64,000 nt of DNA. Source: Sulfodiicoccus acidiphilus. GTDB taxonomy: Archaea; Thermoproteota; Thermoprotei_A; Sulfolobales; Sulfolobaceae. Positions within the stretch are counted from its first letter, which is position 1. Each line of letters begins with the position of its first letter. Shown here in pieces: positions 19,449-28,959 of the stretch. Both the position numbers and the translations under genes were made by a program. Under the pieces are notes generated by a model. That model made no database searches. It was not told the DNA's origin and worked only from the letters and a program-made list of their open reading frames with translations. Location of the stretch: NCBI RefSeq assembly GCF_003967175.1, contig NZ_AP018553.1, positions 1,723,982-1,787,981 on the forward strand. Reading direction: 5' to 3'.

Positions 19449-19459
19449 GATATAAAACT
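19449..19459 (-). promoter_or_regulatory. TATA element of the MFS gene
   Basis: agttttatatc on the minus strand, centred 29 bases before the ATG. Confidence 0.6.
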
Positions 19460-19654
19460 TTCTATTAACATGTAAAATAAAGTAAACTTTGTCTTCGTCG
19501 GTCTCGACGTCGAACGTACAAGAGCTCGTGTCCTACGGCACGCAGGTACCGTGACCTTCGGGTGAGGTCCTCCTTGACCCGGACCTAACTGTCTCGAGTT
19601 CGGCCAGGAGGCCGGCGAAGGGTGCTGCAGCTATCTGACCGACCTCCACGACCC

Positions 19655-20716
19655 TCAACGTCTTTGCAACACCTCCTTGGCTATATCAACCACCTCATCG
19701 TACGTGAGGACCCTGCCGGTTGAGGCGCTCCTGTCCTTGACTCTAGAGGTGACTACTCTCATCGCCTCGTCGTCGACGCTGATTCCCCTCTCCTCCACGA
19801 TCCTCTTCACCGTTGTCCTTCCGCAGTAGACGTTGACGGAGAACTCAGCGGCCCTGAACTCCTCCGCCGTGACGTGAGTTCCAGGTGTGTGTATTGAGAG
19901 GGACTCCCCGAAGATGGGGCAGTTGGGAGGCATGAGGCTCGTTCCTAGCTCCTCCGCGATCAGCTGGTCCACCCTGGCGTACACCTCCCTCAGGGACTCC
20001 TGGTCAACTCCCACCGCGAACCCCATTTCCGATAGGGCGAAGCTGATCTCTGCTTAGTCTGCTATGCCGTTCCTCTCTCCCAACCCCATTACAGCTGCCT
20101 CTACCAGTTCGGCCCCCGCCTCTACACCCGCGAGGGAGTTCGCCACGGCCAGTCCACGATCGTCGTGACAGTGCACTGAAAGCTTGCACGAAACTGCCTC
20201 GCGCACCCGCCTCACCAAGTCTCCGTACCTCCTAGGAGTGAGTCTACCTGTCGTGTCCGGCAGTTCTATTACGTCTGCCCCAGCTCCCTCGAATTCCACC
20301 GCGGTTCTGACCAATCTCTCGTGCGAGTAGGAACTAACGTCGACTAGGCCGACCGAGAGTTCGAGGTTAGGATACCTATCCTTGGTGTACTTACAGGCCT
20401 CCAAGGCCCTCTCGTACCCACCCTCAAAGGGGAGGTGGATGGAGACGTTGGCCCCCGTCGACGCAATCGCGTCCACGTCGCTCCGCAGGGCCCTGCCCAG
20501 GCCGAAGACCTTGACGTCTGTCACTCTCCTGACGATCTCCCTCGTCGCTTCAACTTCGCTCACGTGGGCCGGCGGGTGCGCGACCACCATCCTCCTCACT
20601 CCGGCTTCCTTCGGGGCCTGGGCGATAGTTAGTTTTTCCTCTATCGAGAACATGAGTCCGGGAGTCTGCATCCCTTCCCTGAGGGTGTCGTCAGAGACCT
20701 CCACAGAGAGTCCCAC
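19655..20716 (-). pseudogene. HMGL/LeuA-family lyase or synthase with in-frame TAA
   Basis: The reading frame gives an HMGL-like TIM barrel of about 350 residues (the 2-isopropylmalate, homocitrate and citramalate synthase family). Features are DDTLREGMQTPG near the start (catalytic R and metal D), IELPDTTGRLTPRRYGDL, the metal-binding HCHDDRGLAVANSLAGVEAGA and GLGERNGIAD. Immediately after this a TAA (20054-20056) interrupts the frame. The same frame then continues (AEISFALSEMG) into a typical C-terminal part (VYCGRTTVKRIVEERGI). A single base change would explain it. The upstream start could be TTG 20737, but a TATA element at 20740-20749 on the minus strand favours GTG 20716. The substrate is not decided by the sequence. 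Confidence 0.75.
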
Positions 20717-20739
20717 GGAGTCCGTGTCGTAGTGCAACT

Positions 20740-20749
20740 AAAAACTTTC
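20740..20749 (-). promoter_or_regulatory. TATA element of the HMGL-family gene
   Basis: aaagttttta on the minus strand lies 28 bases above GTG 20716 and too close to TTG 20737 to serve that start. Confidence 0.5.
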
Positions 20750-20780
20750 CATAAGAAAGAAATATGGCGCGGATCTGTTG

Positions 20781-20792
20781 AAAGCTTATTAA
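20781..20792 (+). promoter_or_regulatory. TATA element of the broken MFS gene
   Basis: aaagcttattaa is centred 28 bases before the ATG at 20815. Confidence 0.6.
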
Positions 20793-21803
20793 GATGTGAA
20801 GATATCGAAAACTAATGGCTCAAACTAAGAGGTACGAGGGGAGCGTCGCGGATAGGTTGGAGAGGCTGCCCTTCAGTAAGTTCCACAGGAACTTCCTACT
20901 GATGTTGTCTGCTGGGGAGTGGGCCGAGTCCCTCATGCTCTTGGGTAACGGGGCCATCCTCGCCTTGCTCTCAGCGTACTACGGTCTCAAGGGGCGCTGG
21001 CGGCCTACGCTGTTCCCACACCTTTCTTCGCCGGTGAATTCGTCGGCTCACTCCTGTTTGGCTGGATTGCGGATAAGAGGGGGAGGAGGTCTGTCTTCCT
21101 CTACAACCAGCTAATCTTCGGGGCAGGAATGTTGATCGCAGGCTTCATGCCAATTTGGCAACTGGTGGCGGCTTTCGTATTCATTGGGGGGATAGGGGTC
21201 GGTGGGGAGTTTCCCTTAGTGGACAGTTACGGGTCCGAGATCTTCAGGGGAAAGCAGAGGGGAGGGAGGCTGGCGCTAATATACACGATCGCCGTTACCG
21301 CGGCGCCGTTCATAGTATACATTACGTCGCTGACTCGGGGATAGGTCCCCTCAGTAACGGCGTTGGGTTCTACTCCTTCAGGATACCGCTCTGGTTGATG
21401 GGGGCCGCGGGGTTCGCGGTCTGGGCCATAAGGCTGAGGCTCACCGAGTCTCCCCGGTGGCTTGAGGTGCACGGTAGGTACGAGGAGGCGGACAAGATAA
21501 CGAGGGAAATAGAGGAGAGGGTGATGAGGGAGAGGGGGTTACGGGAACTCCCCCGGTAGTGAGTAAGACCGACCTCAACGAGAAGCCCACGAAGTTCAGG
21601 GACCTGTTCGCCAAGGACGTGAGGACGAGGACCGTAATGATGACCATTTTTCAGATATTTCAAGTGTGGTATATTCTACGGCTTCACCACCTTCGCGCCA
21701 AGTTTGATAATCTCCAAGTACCCTCTCCACAATCCCCTGGGGTACGCGGCCGTCATATATTCTGGCTTCTTCGTGGGTAGCGTTGCGAACGTTTTCATAA
21801 TAG

Positions 21804-21900
21804 GTGAGCTACCCCGCCCTAAAGGGCGGAGCTTCCTGCTTCATAACCCCACCTTGCCAGTACGGAAGTACTGGTAGAGGGCGGAGCTCCACAGGCACTG
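21804..21900 (-). ncRNA. probable right-end guide RNA (reRNA/omegaRNA) scaffold
   Basis: By analogy with other TnpB elements, the RNA scaffold is transcribed from the 3' end of tnpB and the right end. This segment contains the terminal hairpin and a second stem (ccagtacttccgtactgg). The guide would be the host sequence below 21804 on the minus strand. The 5' boundary is a guess. Confidence 0.35.
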
Positions 21901-23038
21901 AGGGTGACTCCCACCCCGCGTTCCTAAGTATGTTCAAAGAAGCGTTGTAGTCGCGGTCAGCGACCCACCCACACTCAGGACAGACGAACACACGGTCGTA
22001 CAAAGTCAGGTCCTTCTTCACGTACCCGCACGTAGCACACGTCTTAGAAGTATACGCTGGATTTACCAACGTCGCCCGTTTACCGTATTTTCCTAGTTGG
22101 TACTCCAAGGTTCTCTTCAGCTCGTGAAAAGCGACGTCATGCAACCTCATCTTCATCTTCCTCTCCGACTTGCCAACCAGTTGTTTAACGTCTATGTCCT
22201 CCATTACTACGACGTCGTAGTGCTTAGCAAACCACCTACCTAGCTTCATGTACAGATCCTGCCTTAGGTTCTTGAGGTGTTCGTAAGCCCTAGCGAGCTT
22301 GACCTTAGCTTTGAACCAGTTGCGGGATAAGAACTTCTTTCTAGAGAGAGCTTTGTGGAGTTCCCTTAACTTTGCCAACGCCTTCTCATAAGGTTTCAAA
22401 TTAGGAAAGAAGTATCCGTCACTTGTGGTTAACAATTTCTCTATCCCGACGTCTATTGCCACTACTTTGTTCGTTTTCTCCGGTTGAGGGAACTCGACAC
22501 CCTCAACTACAAAGGAGATGTAAATCCTCTCTGAACGCGTTAGCTTAACTACTACTCGTTTGACCTTGTCCAGTGGGAAGTCCCTATGCACGACGACCTT
22601 GAACACACCGAGGTTCGACAGCCTTAACGTCACTAGTTTCTTCTTGTTCTTCCTACTCTCAGTCCTTACCTCCCTGGTTTCTACTACCTTCCACCCGCTT
22701 TGTGGGTAGACGAGGGAGTAGTACTTGTGCCTTTTCTTCTCCTTAGGGAAACGTGCTAGACCTTTGAAGAACCTATCCCTAGCCTCGTAATAACGGTCTG
22801 CGGCCTGTTGTACTACTTGCGAGTAAATCTGTTGGTAGTCCTTGTCCTGCTTCCTCAAGTCGAGGGCTAGTTGTCTCAACTCCGTTTGAGTGAGACCTTT
22901 CCCATCCCTTTGGTAGAAGTAGAGGTCCGCCCAGCGTAGGGTGTTGTACACCTCACACGCTAACTTCAACTGGGCCTTCAACGCCCTGATTGTTTGTCCG
23001 TCAGTGTATGCACGGAAACGAAACCCTACGCTGGGCAT
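21809..23038 (-). CDS. tnpB: TnpB RNA-guided nuclease
   Basis: A 409-residue TnpB, intact. TnpB proteins are RNA-guided DNA endonucleases and Cas12 ancestors that use an RNA from the element's right end. The RuvC-like triad is visible: Asp in [12 protein letters not shown], Glu in [12 protein letters not shown], Asp in [11 protein letters not shown]. The zinc ribbon is CATCGY...CPECGW. The N-terminus begins [14 protein letters not shown]. The frame is open back to 23104, but a TATA element (cttaaatattc, minus strand about 23058-23068) lies about 25 bases above ATG 23038, so that start is preferred. The C-terminal codons run into the right-end hairpin, typical of the family. All catalytic residues are kept, so this copy could still be active. 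Confidence 0.92.
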   Translation of the reverse strand: MPSVGFRFRAYTDGQTIRALKAQLKLACEVYNTLRWADLYFYQRDGKGLTQTELRQLALDLRKQDKDYQQIYSQVVQQAADRYYEARDRFFKGLARFPKEKKRHKYYSLVYPQSGWKVVETREVRTESRKNKKKLVTLRLSNLGVFKVVVHRDFPLDKVKRVVVKLTRSERIYISFVVEGVEFPQPEKTNKVVAIDVGIEKLLTTSDGYFFPNLKPYEKALAKLRELHKALSRKKFLSRNWFKAKVKLARAYEHLKNLRQDLYMKLGRWFAKHYDVVVMEDIDVKQLVGKSERKMKMRLHDVAFHELKRTLEYQLGKYGKRATLVNPAYTSKTCATCGYVKKDLTLYDRVFVCPECGWVADRDYNASLNILRNAGWESPSVPVELRPLPVLPYWQGGVMKQEAPPFRAG

Positions 23039-23532
23039 TAATAGAATATTTAAGGGTAGGTTGAAAAACATTTCTACAAAGGGGGCTATCCATCCCCACC
23101 TCAAAGAGGCGAGGTTTTCCGCCCCCTTTGAACCCCAAACATTATAAAGTCGAGAGGAAGTGGGGGATCATAATAACGGCCGTCCTCGCCGGGGTGTTCG
23201 GGACCCTCTTCGCAGTCGTTAACACTTTAGCTGCAGCGGTCGTCCTGGGCTTCATAACGGCCTTCCTCCTCTGGAACTTCTCTAACTTCTTCCACCAGTA
23301 CCAGGCCGAGATATTCCCCACTAGGATAAGGACGACGGCGGCGGGGTTCGTCTACGCCTGGAGCAGGATATCTACCTCCCTACTCCTACTGCTCATAAGT
23401 GCGTTTATACTACCCCACGGAGCGCTGGCAGTGTTCGAGTTCGCGTGGTTACTCATAGCAATCGTGTCCCTCGACTTAGCCCTACTGGGGCCCAGGTCCA
23501 CGGGAAAGAAGCTGGAGGAGATAGCGGTTTAG

Positions 23533-24575
23533 CCGATTCTTCCTAAAGTCACCCTTCCAAAGTTAACGTTTCTTCGCTCGACTCATCTCTCTGAGAGGAC
23601 GGGTTCGTCTACCGAAGTTGCTCGCACCCTCGAGCTGTCGGAGGAGAGTCGCTCGTGGGTTGAGGCTTTTCCTACCGTACGTAACTTCTTCCTCGACGAG
23701 GGGTTCCTCACTGGGTGCTCGCACCGTCAATTTACTGGTTGAGGCCCCACCGGAGGCTCAGGGGAGTTAGGAGGTCCTCGACTCGGCACTTGTTACGGGT
23801 TTCAGATCATCTCCGAGGTTTAGGTGCCTCGAGTACGGGGCAAGGCCAAAATGTTGGAGGGAGGAAAGTGGGAAGTGAAAATGTGGCTGAGCGAAGTCAA
23901 GTAACATGCCGCGGTAGAGGCCCGACAGATCGTCCTAACTTGGTGGATTCCCACTCGTCTCCGATGGGCCACAGTTTTCGAGGAGAGGAACTTCCCGCCT
24001 CCCCAGAGTCGATGGAAAAGTCGAGGAGTGCCGTAGACGCCTGAAGTCCCTAGTAACCAGTTCGACTTTCAGGGGAACATGGTTTTCCCGTTCGGCTCGG
24101 GGAAAGTTCCTTCCTCCTCTTAAGGGCATCCCAGTCTAACGACGCGAACTCAACCGTCCACGGAAGAAAACTTTTCGACGCACTTCGCTATAGTGGAAAC
24201 GCGCTTCAGTTGCCCTTTGGACTTCAGGTCCCCTGACTATGGTGCCTCCTCGAGACTCCACAGATTCGTCACCAACAGGACGTCGAACCTCACTCGGCGT
24301 TCGAGCTTCCCCAATATCCCAGGACATCAGTACGTCAGCAAACTACCTCGCCCCCCTGACGGTGTCCCCGGTGTTGAAAGACGAGTCGCCACCCCGGTCC
24401 TCTCGCGTGAGTCGCATGACAGATCGAAGTCCGCCACCTTCTGGAGTTCGCTTCCACAACTTCTCCTTAAGGCTTCTCCTTCCTGTCGAAAGGTCGTCTG
24501 GACCTCCTCTAGGGTCTCCTCCGTCTCGTTTTCACAGACGTCCAGTGACGCCAGCGAGTCGAGTGACGCAGGCCC
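23533..24575. other. 1 kb without an intact gene
   Basis: On the minus strand around 24250-24560 there are gene-like codons (ETEETLEEVQTTFRQEGEAL, and RFDVLLVTNLWSLEE in the same frame after a stop). They could be a decayed methyltransferase, but the similarity is too weak to call. The rest is unrecognised. Confidence 0.35.
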
Positions 24576-25777
24576 TTAGATCTTCTCGTCTCCCACGTGC
24601 TTGAGAATGAGTTTCTTGACGGCGACGGCCACGTTGTCCCACGAAGAGTGTTCCTCCAGGAAAGCCAACGTCTTCGGGTCGGACGTAACCTCCTCCCTGG
24701 ACTCCATCAACTTCAACGCCTCCTCGGCCATCCCCTTCACGTCGAACTCCCTCACGAACTTCACCGCAGGTAGCCCACCGTAGACTGAGAGAGGGCCTGG
24801 GATGTCGTATGCCACTACGGGGGTTCCGACTGCCAACGATTCCAGCACAACTAGGGAGAAGCCGTCCACGTGAGATGGATAGATGAGGACCTTGGCCTTA
24901 GAGAGGGCTTCATACAGCCTATCCCTTTCTGCGAACCCCATGTACTCGACTTCGAGGTCGTACTTTCTGACCTTCCTCCAGAAGACGTCCCTGTTCCACG
25001 AGTCGAAGAACCTCCCCGCCACAACTAGCTTAGTCCTTTTACGTCCGTTTATCAACCTCATTACCTCCGGGACCTCGTGGATCCCCTTGTCCCTGTTGAG
25101 CCTCGAGTAGAACATGACGTAGTCCTCCTTCCCCTCCCCCTGAGCGAGCTAAGTGAACTGTCGAATGCGTTGCCCGGCCTGAGCACCTCGCCTCTAAGTC
25201 TCGACATTTCTAAGGTCCCTTCGCTCACTGCAGCGAGCAACTCTGGAGGGTTCCGCCCTAGGATCCCCCTCCCCTTCCTCTTCGCCACTAGTTCGTTGTA
25301 GAGGAACCTGGTGTGGAAACCCTTCCCCGTCCTCGGGTTCACCCAGAGGAACTTGATTAACCTCCTCAGGTAGTTCAAGGAGTCCGCGTAATAAGGGGGT
25401 TCGTGGAACGTCACCCCGATTCCCCTCCTGCTCTTCTCTTTCAGGAAGAAGATGTCCCACGACGTGTGGTCGGGCTCGTAGAGGAAGTCGACCTTGAAGT
25501 TGTACAGTTTAGAGAGTCCTCGCGGGTCGTTAGCCTCACGCGTTCTCTTCCCATCCAAGATGGAGTAGAAGTCCTCCACCACAGGTATCCCGAGGGCTTC
25601 AACTCTCTTAGCTGCGTTCAGTAACTCCTCCCTAGTCCTCCTGAACACGGGGGAAGGAGGTACGTAAACCACGTCGAACCACTTGGCTAGCCTCTTCGTC
25701 ACCTCCACCGAGTGTACAGCTCCTCCGCCACCGAACCCCGGAGCCATGAACCTCTCGTAGACGATGCCCAACCTCAC
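24576..25777 (-). pseudogene. GT4-type glycosyltransferase, one frameshift
   Basis: Two frames (25777 to about 25136, and 25136 to 24576) make one GT-B glycosyltransferase of about 400 residues. The N-terminal half has MRLGIVYERF, a glycine-rich GFGGGGAVHSVEVTKRL loop and AAVSEGTLEMSR. The C-terminal half has YSRLNRDKGIHEVPEV, KLVVAGRF and the donor-binding motif HVDGFSLVVLESLAVGTPVVAYD, as in GT4 enzymes. It would transfer a sugar from a nucleotide donor to a glycan or lipid at the inner membrane face. The break is at 25136-25140: a sixth G restores LRGEGKEDYVMFYSRL. It starts with GTG 25777, about 26 bases below a minus-strand TATA element. Confidence 0.82.
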
Positions 25778-25929
25778 GAGAGTGGGTGGCTAGTCTAAGT
25801 TAAGACTCTTATCCCCCACGGAGAGTGAAGTTGGGTAAAGCCGACTGACTTCCCCCCCCACCTTCTCATTTCGAACTTGTAGGCTTCAACGTGGGTGATG
25901 GATCGACCTCACCACCCTACGGTACCCTC

Positions 25930-26400
25930 CTCGAGGCCCAGCGGGATCGAGTCCTCCAGGAGGCCCTTAAGGAGTGGAGGGGGAAGTTGTAGAGGCGTAG
26001 GTGGAGGGCTTAGCCTCGACGTGAAGATGGACGAACTTCGACGAAGTAGATGTCCTTGAGGGCTGTACGGGACAAGTACGGCCTAAGAGGGGACGTCAGG
26101 ATGGGAGCAGGTTATCGAAGTCCTTTCCTGCCTCCGCCAACCTGGAGGGCTTGAGGGGACCGGTGTGTACGTCTTCACCAACGGCACCGAAGCTTCGGCT
26201 ACCGAACTTCCGAACGCTCCTCAAGTTCTTCGAGGGAATATTGCAGGGAAAATGCGAAAGTCCACAAGCCCTCTAGAGGGTGTACCGTGCCTTCGTGGTG
26301 GGACATGGATTCGTAATATCCCCTAGCCCATTCGACGTCGTGGGGAAAAGGCAAGTGGCACGGGAGCTCTCCTTGTGGACACGGGAGCTTATTTAAGCAA
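25930..26400 (+). pseudogene. remains of a class-III aminotransferase
   Basis: Scattered plus-strand pieces in shifting frames resemble glutamate-1-semialdehyde-type aminotransferases: VYVFTNGTEAS (family F-N-S-G-T-E-A), LLKFFEGILQGK (family KFEGNYHG region), AVRDKYGLRGDV, and HGFVISPSPFDV (the usual C-terminal substrate loop). Too many breaks separate them for this to be active. Family assignment is tentative. Confidence 0.38.
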
Positions 26401-26510
26401 CGCCACGAGGTGGGGACCGGACTAAGCGGCGAGGAATACGGTTGAGGTGGCGGAAGCCCTCAATTGAGAAATAACGTCACTTCCTTCGGTCACAAAAAGG
26501 GGAGCTGGCT

Positions 26511-27209
26511 TCACAAATTTATTGTTACGCCCTGTCCTCCTCCTCCGCCAGTGGGAGGCGGCGCCTGTCTGTAGAGGGTGTGGGCAAACTGGGAGACGGA
26601 GACGTTGTGTACCCACACCCTCCCCGGTCCGTCGATCTTCACCAGGAACAGCCCCTCCCCAGAGAACAACATGGACTTTAGGCCTCCCACCCTCTCTATC
26701 CCGTAGTTCATGCCGTCGTCGAAGGCCAGGAGGTGGCCCGCTTCGACCTGGACGGACTGTCCTTGGGACAGGTTGAACGTGGACACCCCTCCCCTGGCAT
26801 GCACGAACACCTTGCCCTGCCCCGAGAAGTGGGCCAGCAGTACACCCTCTCCACCCAATATCCCAGCCCAGAACTTCCCGAGCTTCGCGGTGTATTGAAC
26901 CGAATTCTCAGCGAACAGAAAAGACGTGTGTTCCACGTTCAGCCCCGAGCTGACCTGGATGGGTACGACCCTACCTGGGAAGTAGCTCGAGAACTCGGCC
27001 ATCCCTGGGCCACTTAGCTCCACCACGAAGAAACCCCCTCCTGTCACGTCTCTCTCCAAGGAGGAGAGTAGTCCTCCCTTGGCGGTGGTCTTGAGTTGCA
27101 CCGAGGGCTCCTTGGACACCAAGTGTCCTCCCTCACCGTAGACCGACTCCCCCTGGCCCAAGTACACCCTAACGTGTTGCATGTCGTAACCTAATATCCT
27201 GTACTCCAC
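26511..27209 (-). CDS. AIM24/TIGR00266-family protein
   Basis: A 232-residue beta-rich protein of the AIM24 family (double-psi-like trimeric fold). Members occur in bacteria, archaea and mitochondria and have no firm biochemical role. Family marks are GQGESVYGEGGHLVS near the N-terminus, GGGFFVVELSGPG, VQVEAGHLLAFDDGMNYGIE, and SGEGLFLVKIDGPGRVWV. The C-terminus ends in a proline/glycine-rich tail (PPPTGGGGGQG). The start is GTG at 27209, about 25 bases below a minus-strand TATA element (27228-27238), so the mRNA is leaderless. It lies alone; the hydrolase gene upstream has the same direction but 40 bases intervene and this gene has its own promoter. Confidence 0.85.
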   Translation of the reverse strand: MEYRILGYDMQHVRVYLGQGESVYGEGGHLVSKEPSVQLKTTAKGGLLSSLERDVTGGGFFVVELSGPGMAEFSSYFPGRVVPIQVSSGLNVEHTSFLFAENSVQYTAKLGKFWAGILGGEGVLLAHFSGQGKVFVHARGGVSTFNLSQGQSVQVEAGHLLAFDDGMNYGIERVGGLKSMLFSGEGLFLVKIDGPGRVWVHNVSVSQFAHTLYRQAPPPTGGGGGQGVTINL

Positions 27210-27249
27210 GGCTTGTTTGATGTTATCTAATTTAAAAATGTACCGTATC

Positions 27250-27792
27250 TCACGAAATGGAGTCGAGATCTGCAGTCCTGATCACTGGCAGGAGCGACTT
27301 CAGGTTGGCCAGGGACCTATCGTGAGCGTCCCTGTTAAATGAGGAGACCGCGTCCTCTAACACCACCGGGAGGAATCCCAGAGCGTAGGCGTGCCTCGCG
27401 GTCGTCTCAACGCCCACCTCCGTGGAGATCCCGGCGATCAGGATCACCCTCCTCCCCGAGTTCCTCAGCAGGAGCTCCAAGTTGGTACCCACGAAGGCGC
27501 TCCAAGTGTTCTTATTGATCACTACGTCGCCCTCCCCGGGCGATACTTGGAGCTCGAGTTCCTCCTGTGAGAACTGCATCCTCCTCGTGAAGTGAGGTGG
27601 GTCGAACCCCTTGGGGAAGGGAGTGATCTTCGTGTAGATGACAGGTACCTTCCTCTCCCTGGCCCATGTGATGGCTGAGCGGAGAGACTTGAGGAACTCT
27701 TCCTCGTTGAACACTCTCTTCACGAGTCCCCTCTGGACGTCCCACACTAGGAGGACTGCCTCGCTGGACTTGAAGTTAGTCGTGGACGACAC
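27250..27792 (-). CDS. isochorismatase-fold hydrolase lacking the catalytic cysteine
   Basis: A 180-residue protein of the isochorismatase/nicotinamidase fold. The catalytic Asp (D18 in VLLVWDVQRG) and Lys (K94 in NKNTWSAF) are present, and the cis-peptide helix AGISTEVGVETTARHAYALGF is typical. The nucleophile position has Gly (G127) instead of Cys. Thiol-dependent nicotinamidases and carbamoylases need that Cys, whereas isochorismatase-type members (vinyl-ether hydrolysis) do without it. The enzyme is thus not a nicotinamidase; the true substrate is unknown. ATG at 27792. No siderophore or NAD genes are near. Confidence 0.8.
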   Translation of the reverse strand: MSSTTNFKSSEAVLLVWDVQRGLVKRVFNEEEFLKSLRSAITWARERKVPVIYTKITPFPKGFDPPHFTRRMQFSQEELELQVSPGEGDVVINKNTWSAFVGTNLELLLRNSGRRVILIAGISTEVGVETTARHAYALGFLPVVLEDAVSSFNRDAHDRSLANLKSLLPVIRTADLDSIS

Positions 27793-28205
27793 TAGTTCCT
27801 CTAGGTTGGGGAGTTAAAATTCCTTCGGCGTCCACCCAGGGTGTATGCGCTTTTCGTTCGCGTCCTCGCCCACGAAGGAGAGGCCCCAACTTCCTAATCC
27901 GCGAGTCCCATCGACGTCCGCGTTCACTTAAACCGTTCAACGACGAGGAGGTACCCAACGATCGACGGTATTCTGTTAAGGGCTGACGGGTGGAGCGGAC
28001 GGGGACGTGCCTTCGTCGCGTTCGCTGACCATTGAAAGAGGGGAGAAGGACGGACATAAACTTAGAGGGACAAGCTAAATTTTGCACTCGAACAACTCTT
28101 CTGCACCTTTGGGCTTGGAAGGGCTTTCGATTTCTCCTGAGCTATTCCCGTCGGAAACAAAACGCCACCACTCCTTGGAGGTGGAAATATCAAATGGGTG
28201 ATCAA
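27793..28205. other. 410 bases without a gene
   Basis: No remnant recognised; the right edge carries the promoter of the zinc-ribbon gene. Confidence 0.45.
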
Positions 28206-28216
28206 GTTTATATATA
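28206..28216 (+). promoter_or_regulatory. strong TATA element
   Basis: gtttatatata is centred 25 bases before the ATG at 28236; it is one of the best TATA matches in the window. Confidence 0.7.
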
Positions 28217-28235
28217 TGGTATGTAACAAAACCCC

Positions 28236-28508
28236 ATGAAGAAGTGTTCCATGTGCGAGGCGGAGTTGCCCGACGACTCTCAGTACTGTCTAGTCTGTGG
28301 TAATGAGTTCTCCCAGGCGAGCTACCAACCACCTCAGATCCAGTATCAGCCGCCCGCGTACCAACCGCAACAATACCAAACTCAGCCCGATCCCTATCAG
28401 ATTCAACAAAACGGAGTTACCTGCCCCCACTGTGGTTACGTGAACCCACCGGGGACCAAGCATTGCGGCAACTGTGGAAAGGAAATCAAGAAACACCACT
28501 TCCTGTGA
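28236..28508 (+). CDS. small protein with two zinc ribbons and a Q/P-rich linker
   Basis: A 90-residue protein with two zinc-ribbon knuckle pairs: CSMCEAELPDDSQYCLVCG at residues 4-22 and CPHCGYVNPPGTKHCGNCG at 64-82. Between them is a low-complexity linker of about 35 residues rich in Gln, Pro and Tyr with repeated QPQQYQ-like units. Double zinc-ribbon proteins of this kind are common in archaea and have no assigned reaction; they often act as adaptors. The strong promoter and leaderless start suggest abundant expression. A short lysine/histidine tail ends the protein. It stands alone before arsR. Confidence 0.85.
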   Translation: MKKCSMCEAELPDDSQYCLVCGNEFSQASYQPPQIQYQPPAYQPQQYQTQPDPYQIQQNGVTCPHCGYVNPPGTKHCGNCGKEIKKHHFL

Positions 28509-28608
28509 GCTTTCGGTTAGACGCAACTCCCGCACCTATAGGTATATTACAGGTCTTCACCTCAGCGGCGTTAGCTTTCCGTCGTCCACACCCGGGGGTA
28601 ACTTTTTG

Positions 28609-28632
28609 ATCAGTATATGAGCATACGCTGAT
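28609..28632 (+). promoter_or_regulatory. arsR operator, imperfect palindrome
   Basis: ATCAG at 28609 and CTGAT at 28628 are the ends of a 24-base imperfect inverted repeat with ATATG/CATAC inside. It lies between the TATA-like actttttg (28601-28608) and the arsR ATG at 28633, covering the transcription start. This is where an ArsR-family repressor would bind to control its own operon. Confidence 0.6.
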
Positions 28633-28959
28633 ATGACCCAGGACTACGAGGAGGTTGCTTCCCTTCTCGGCGTGCTATCCGACAGGGCTAGGCTGAGGAT
28701 ACTCTCCCTCCTCAAGGCGGACGAGCTCTGCGTGTGCGAGCTGGAGGAACTGGTGCCGGGATCCCAGTCCAACATATCTCAGCACCTCTCTAAGTTAAGG
28801 GCGTTCTGTCTAGTGACCTTGACGAAGAGGGGCCAGTGGAGCTACTACAGGCTCAGCGACAACCTCCCCGAGGTAGTTACCCAGGTGCTCAGCCTCCTTC
28901 CAGACACGAGGGAAGAGGTCTCCAACTTCAGGGCTCTGGGATCCAGGTGCGAGACCTGA
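28633..28959 (+). CDS. arsR: ArsR/SmtB-family metal-responsive repressor
   Basis: A 108-residue winged-helix repressor. The metal-binding helix carries ELCVCEL (residues 31-37), the ArsR type-1 arsenic/antimony or CadC-like site. The recognition helix follows as SQSNISQHLSKLRAF, and the wing as TLTKRGQWSYYRL. In the family, As(III) binding to the Cys pair releases the repressor from DNA. The next gene is an ArsB-type pump, and a palindrome overlaps the start, so local autoregulated arsenite response is very likely. Two more cysteines lie close to the C-terminus (SRCET) and in helix 4 (RAFCLV). Confidence 0.9.
   Translation: MTQDYEEVASLLGVLSDRARLRILSLLKADELCVCELEELVPGSQSNISQHLSKLRAFCLVTLTKRGQWSYYRLSDNLPEVVTQVLSLLPDTREEVSNFRALGSRCET

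Larger units (their letters stand above)
21804..23143 (-). mobile_element. IS200/IS605-group element, TnpB only (IS1341 type)
   Basis: A 1,340-bp element inserted in an MFS gene. Its left end is at 23143 and follows TTTAT on the minus strand; its right end, with a hairpin (ccgccctttagggcgg), is at 21804. Removing 21804-23143 rejoins the host gene in frame (FII-DKVERKW), which fixes both boundaries within a few bases. There is no target duplication and no inverted-repeat end, as expected of single-strand IS200/IS605 transposition. Only tnpB is carried; the Y1 transposase TnpA would have to act in trans from elsewhere. Confidence 0.88.
20815..23532 (+). pseudogene. MFS transporter interrupted by a TnpB element and frameshifts
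   Basis: Pieces at 20815-20995, 20996-21340, 21340-21550, 21559-21803 and 23144-23532 join into one MFS transporter of the sugar/phosphate-porter type. The landmarks are the N-terminal LMLSAGEWAESLML, then GWIADKRGRRSVFL (loop 2-3 motif), GGIGVGGEFPLVDSY, ESPRWLEVHGRYEEADK and, in the last piece, FTTRIRTTAAGF-like FPTRIRTTAAGFVYAWSRIS. Three breaks are repaired by one extra G/C (runs near 20990, 21333 and 21548). One near 21672 is a different indel. The IS lies between FII and DKVERKW and would rejoin in frame. With several breaks and an insertion this gene is dead, unlike genes with a single G-run break. Confidence 0.85.

Noticed and set aside
23728-23765. TTTACTGGTTGAGGCCCC as a left end of the MITE-like family
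   Set aside because: Similarity stops after about 15 bases and no right end follows.
24193-24604. Long overlapping frames on both strands in 24.2-24.6 kb
   Set aside because: Codon use is unlike real genes here; a decayed methyltransferase on the minus strand is possible but too weak to call.
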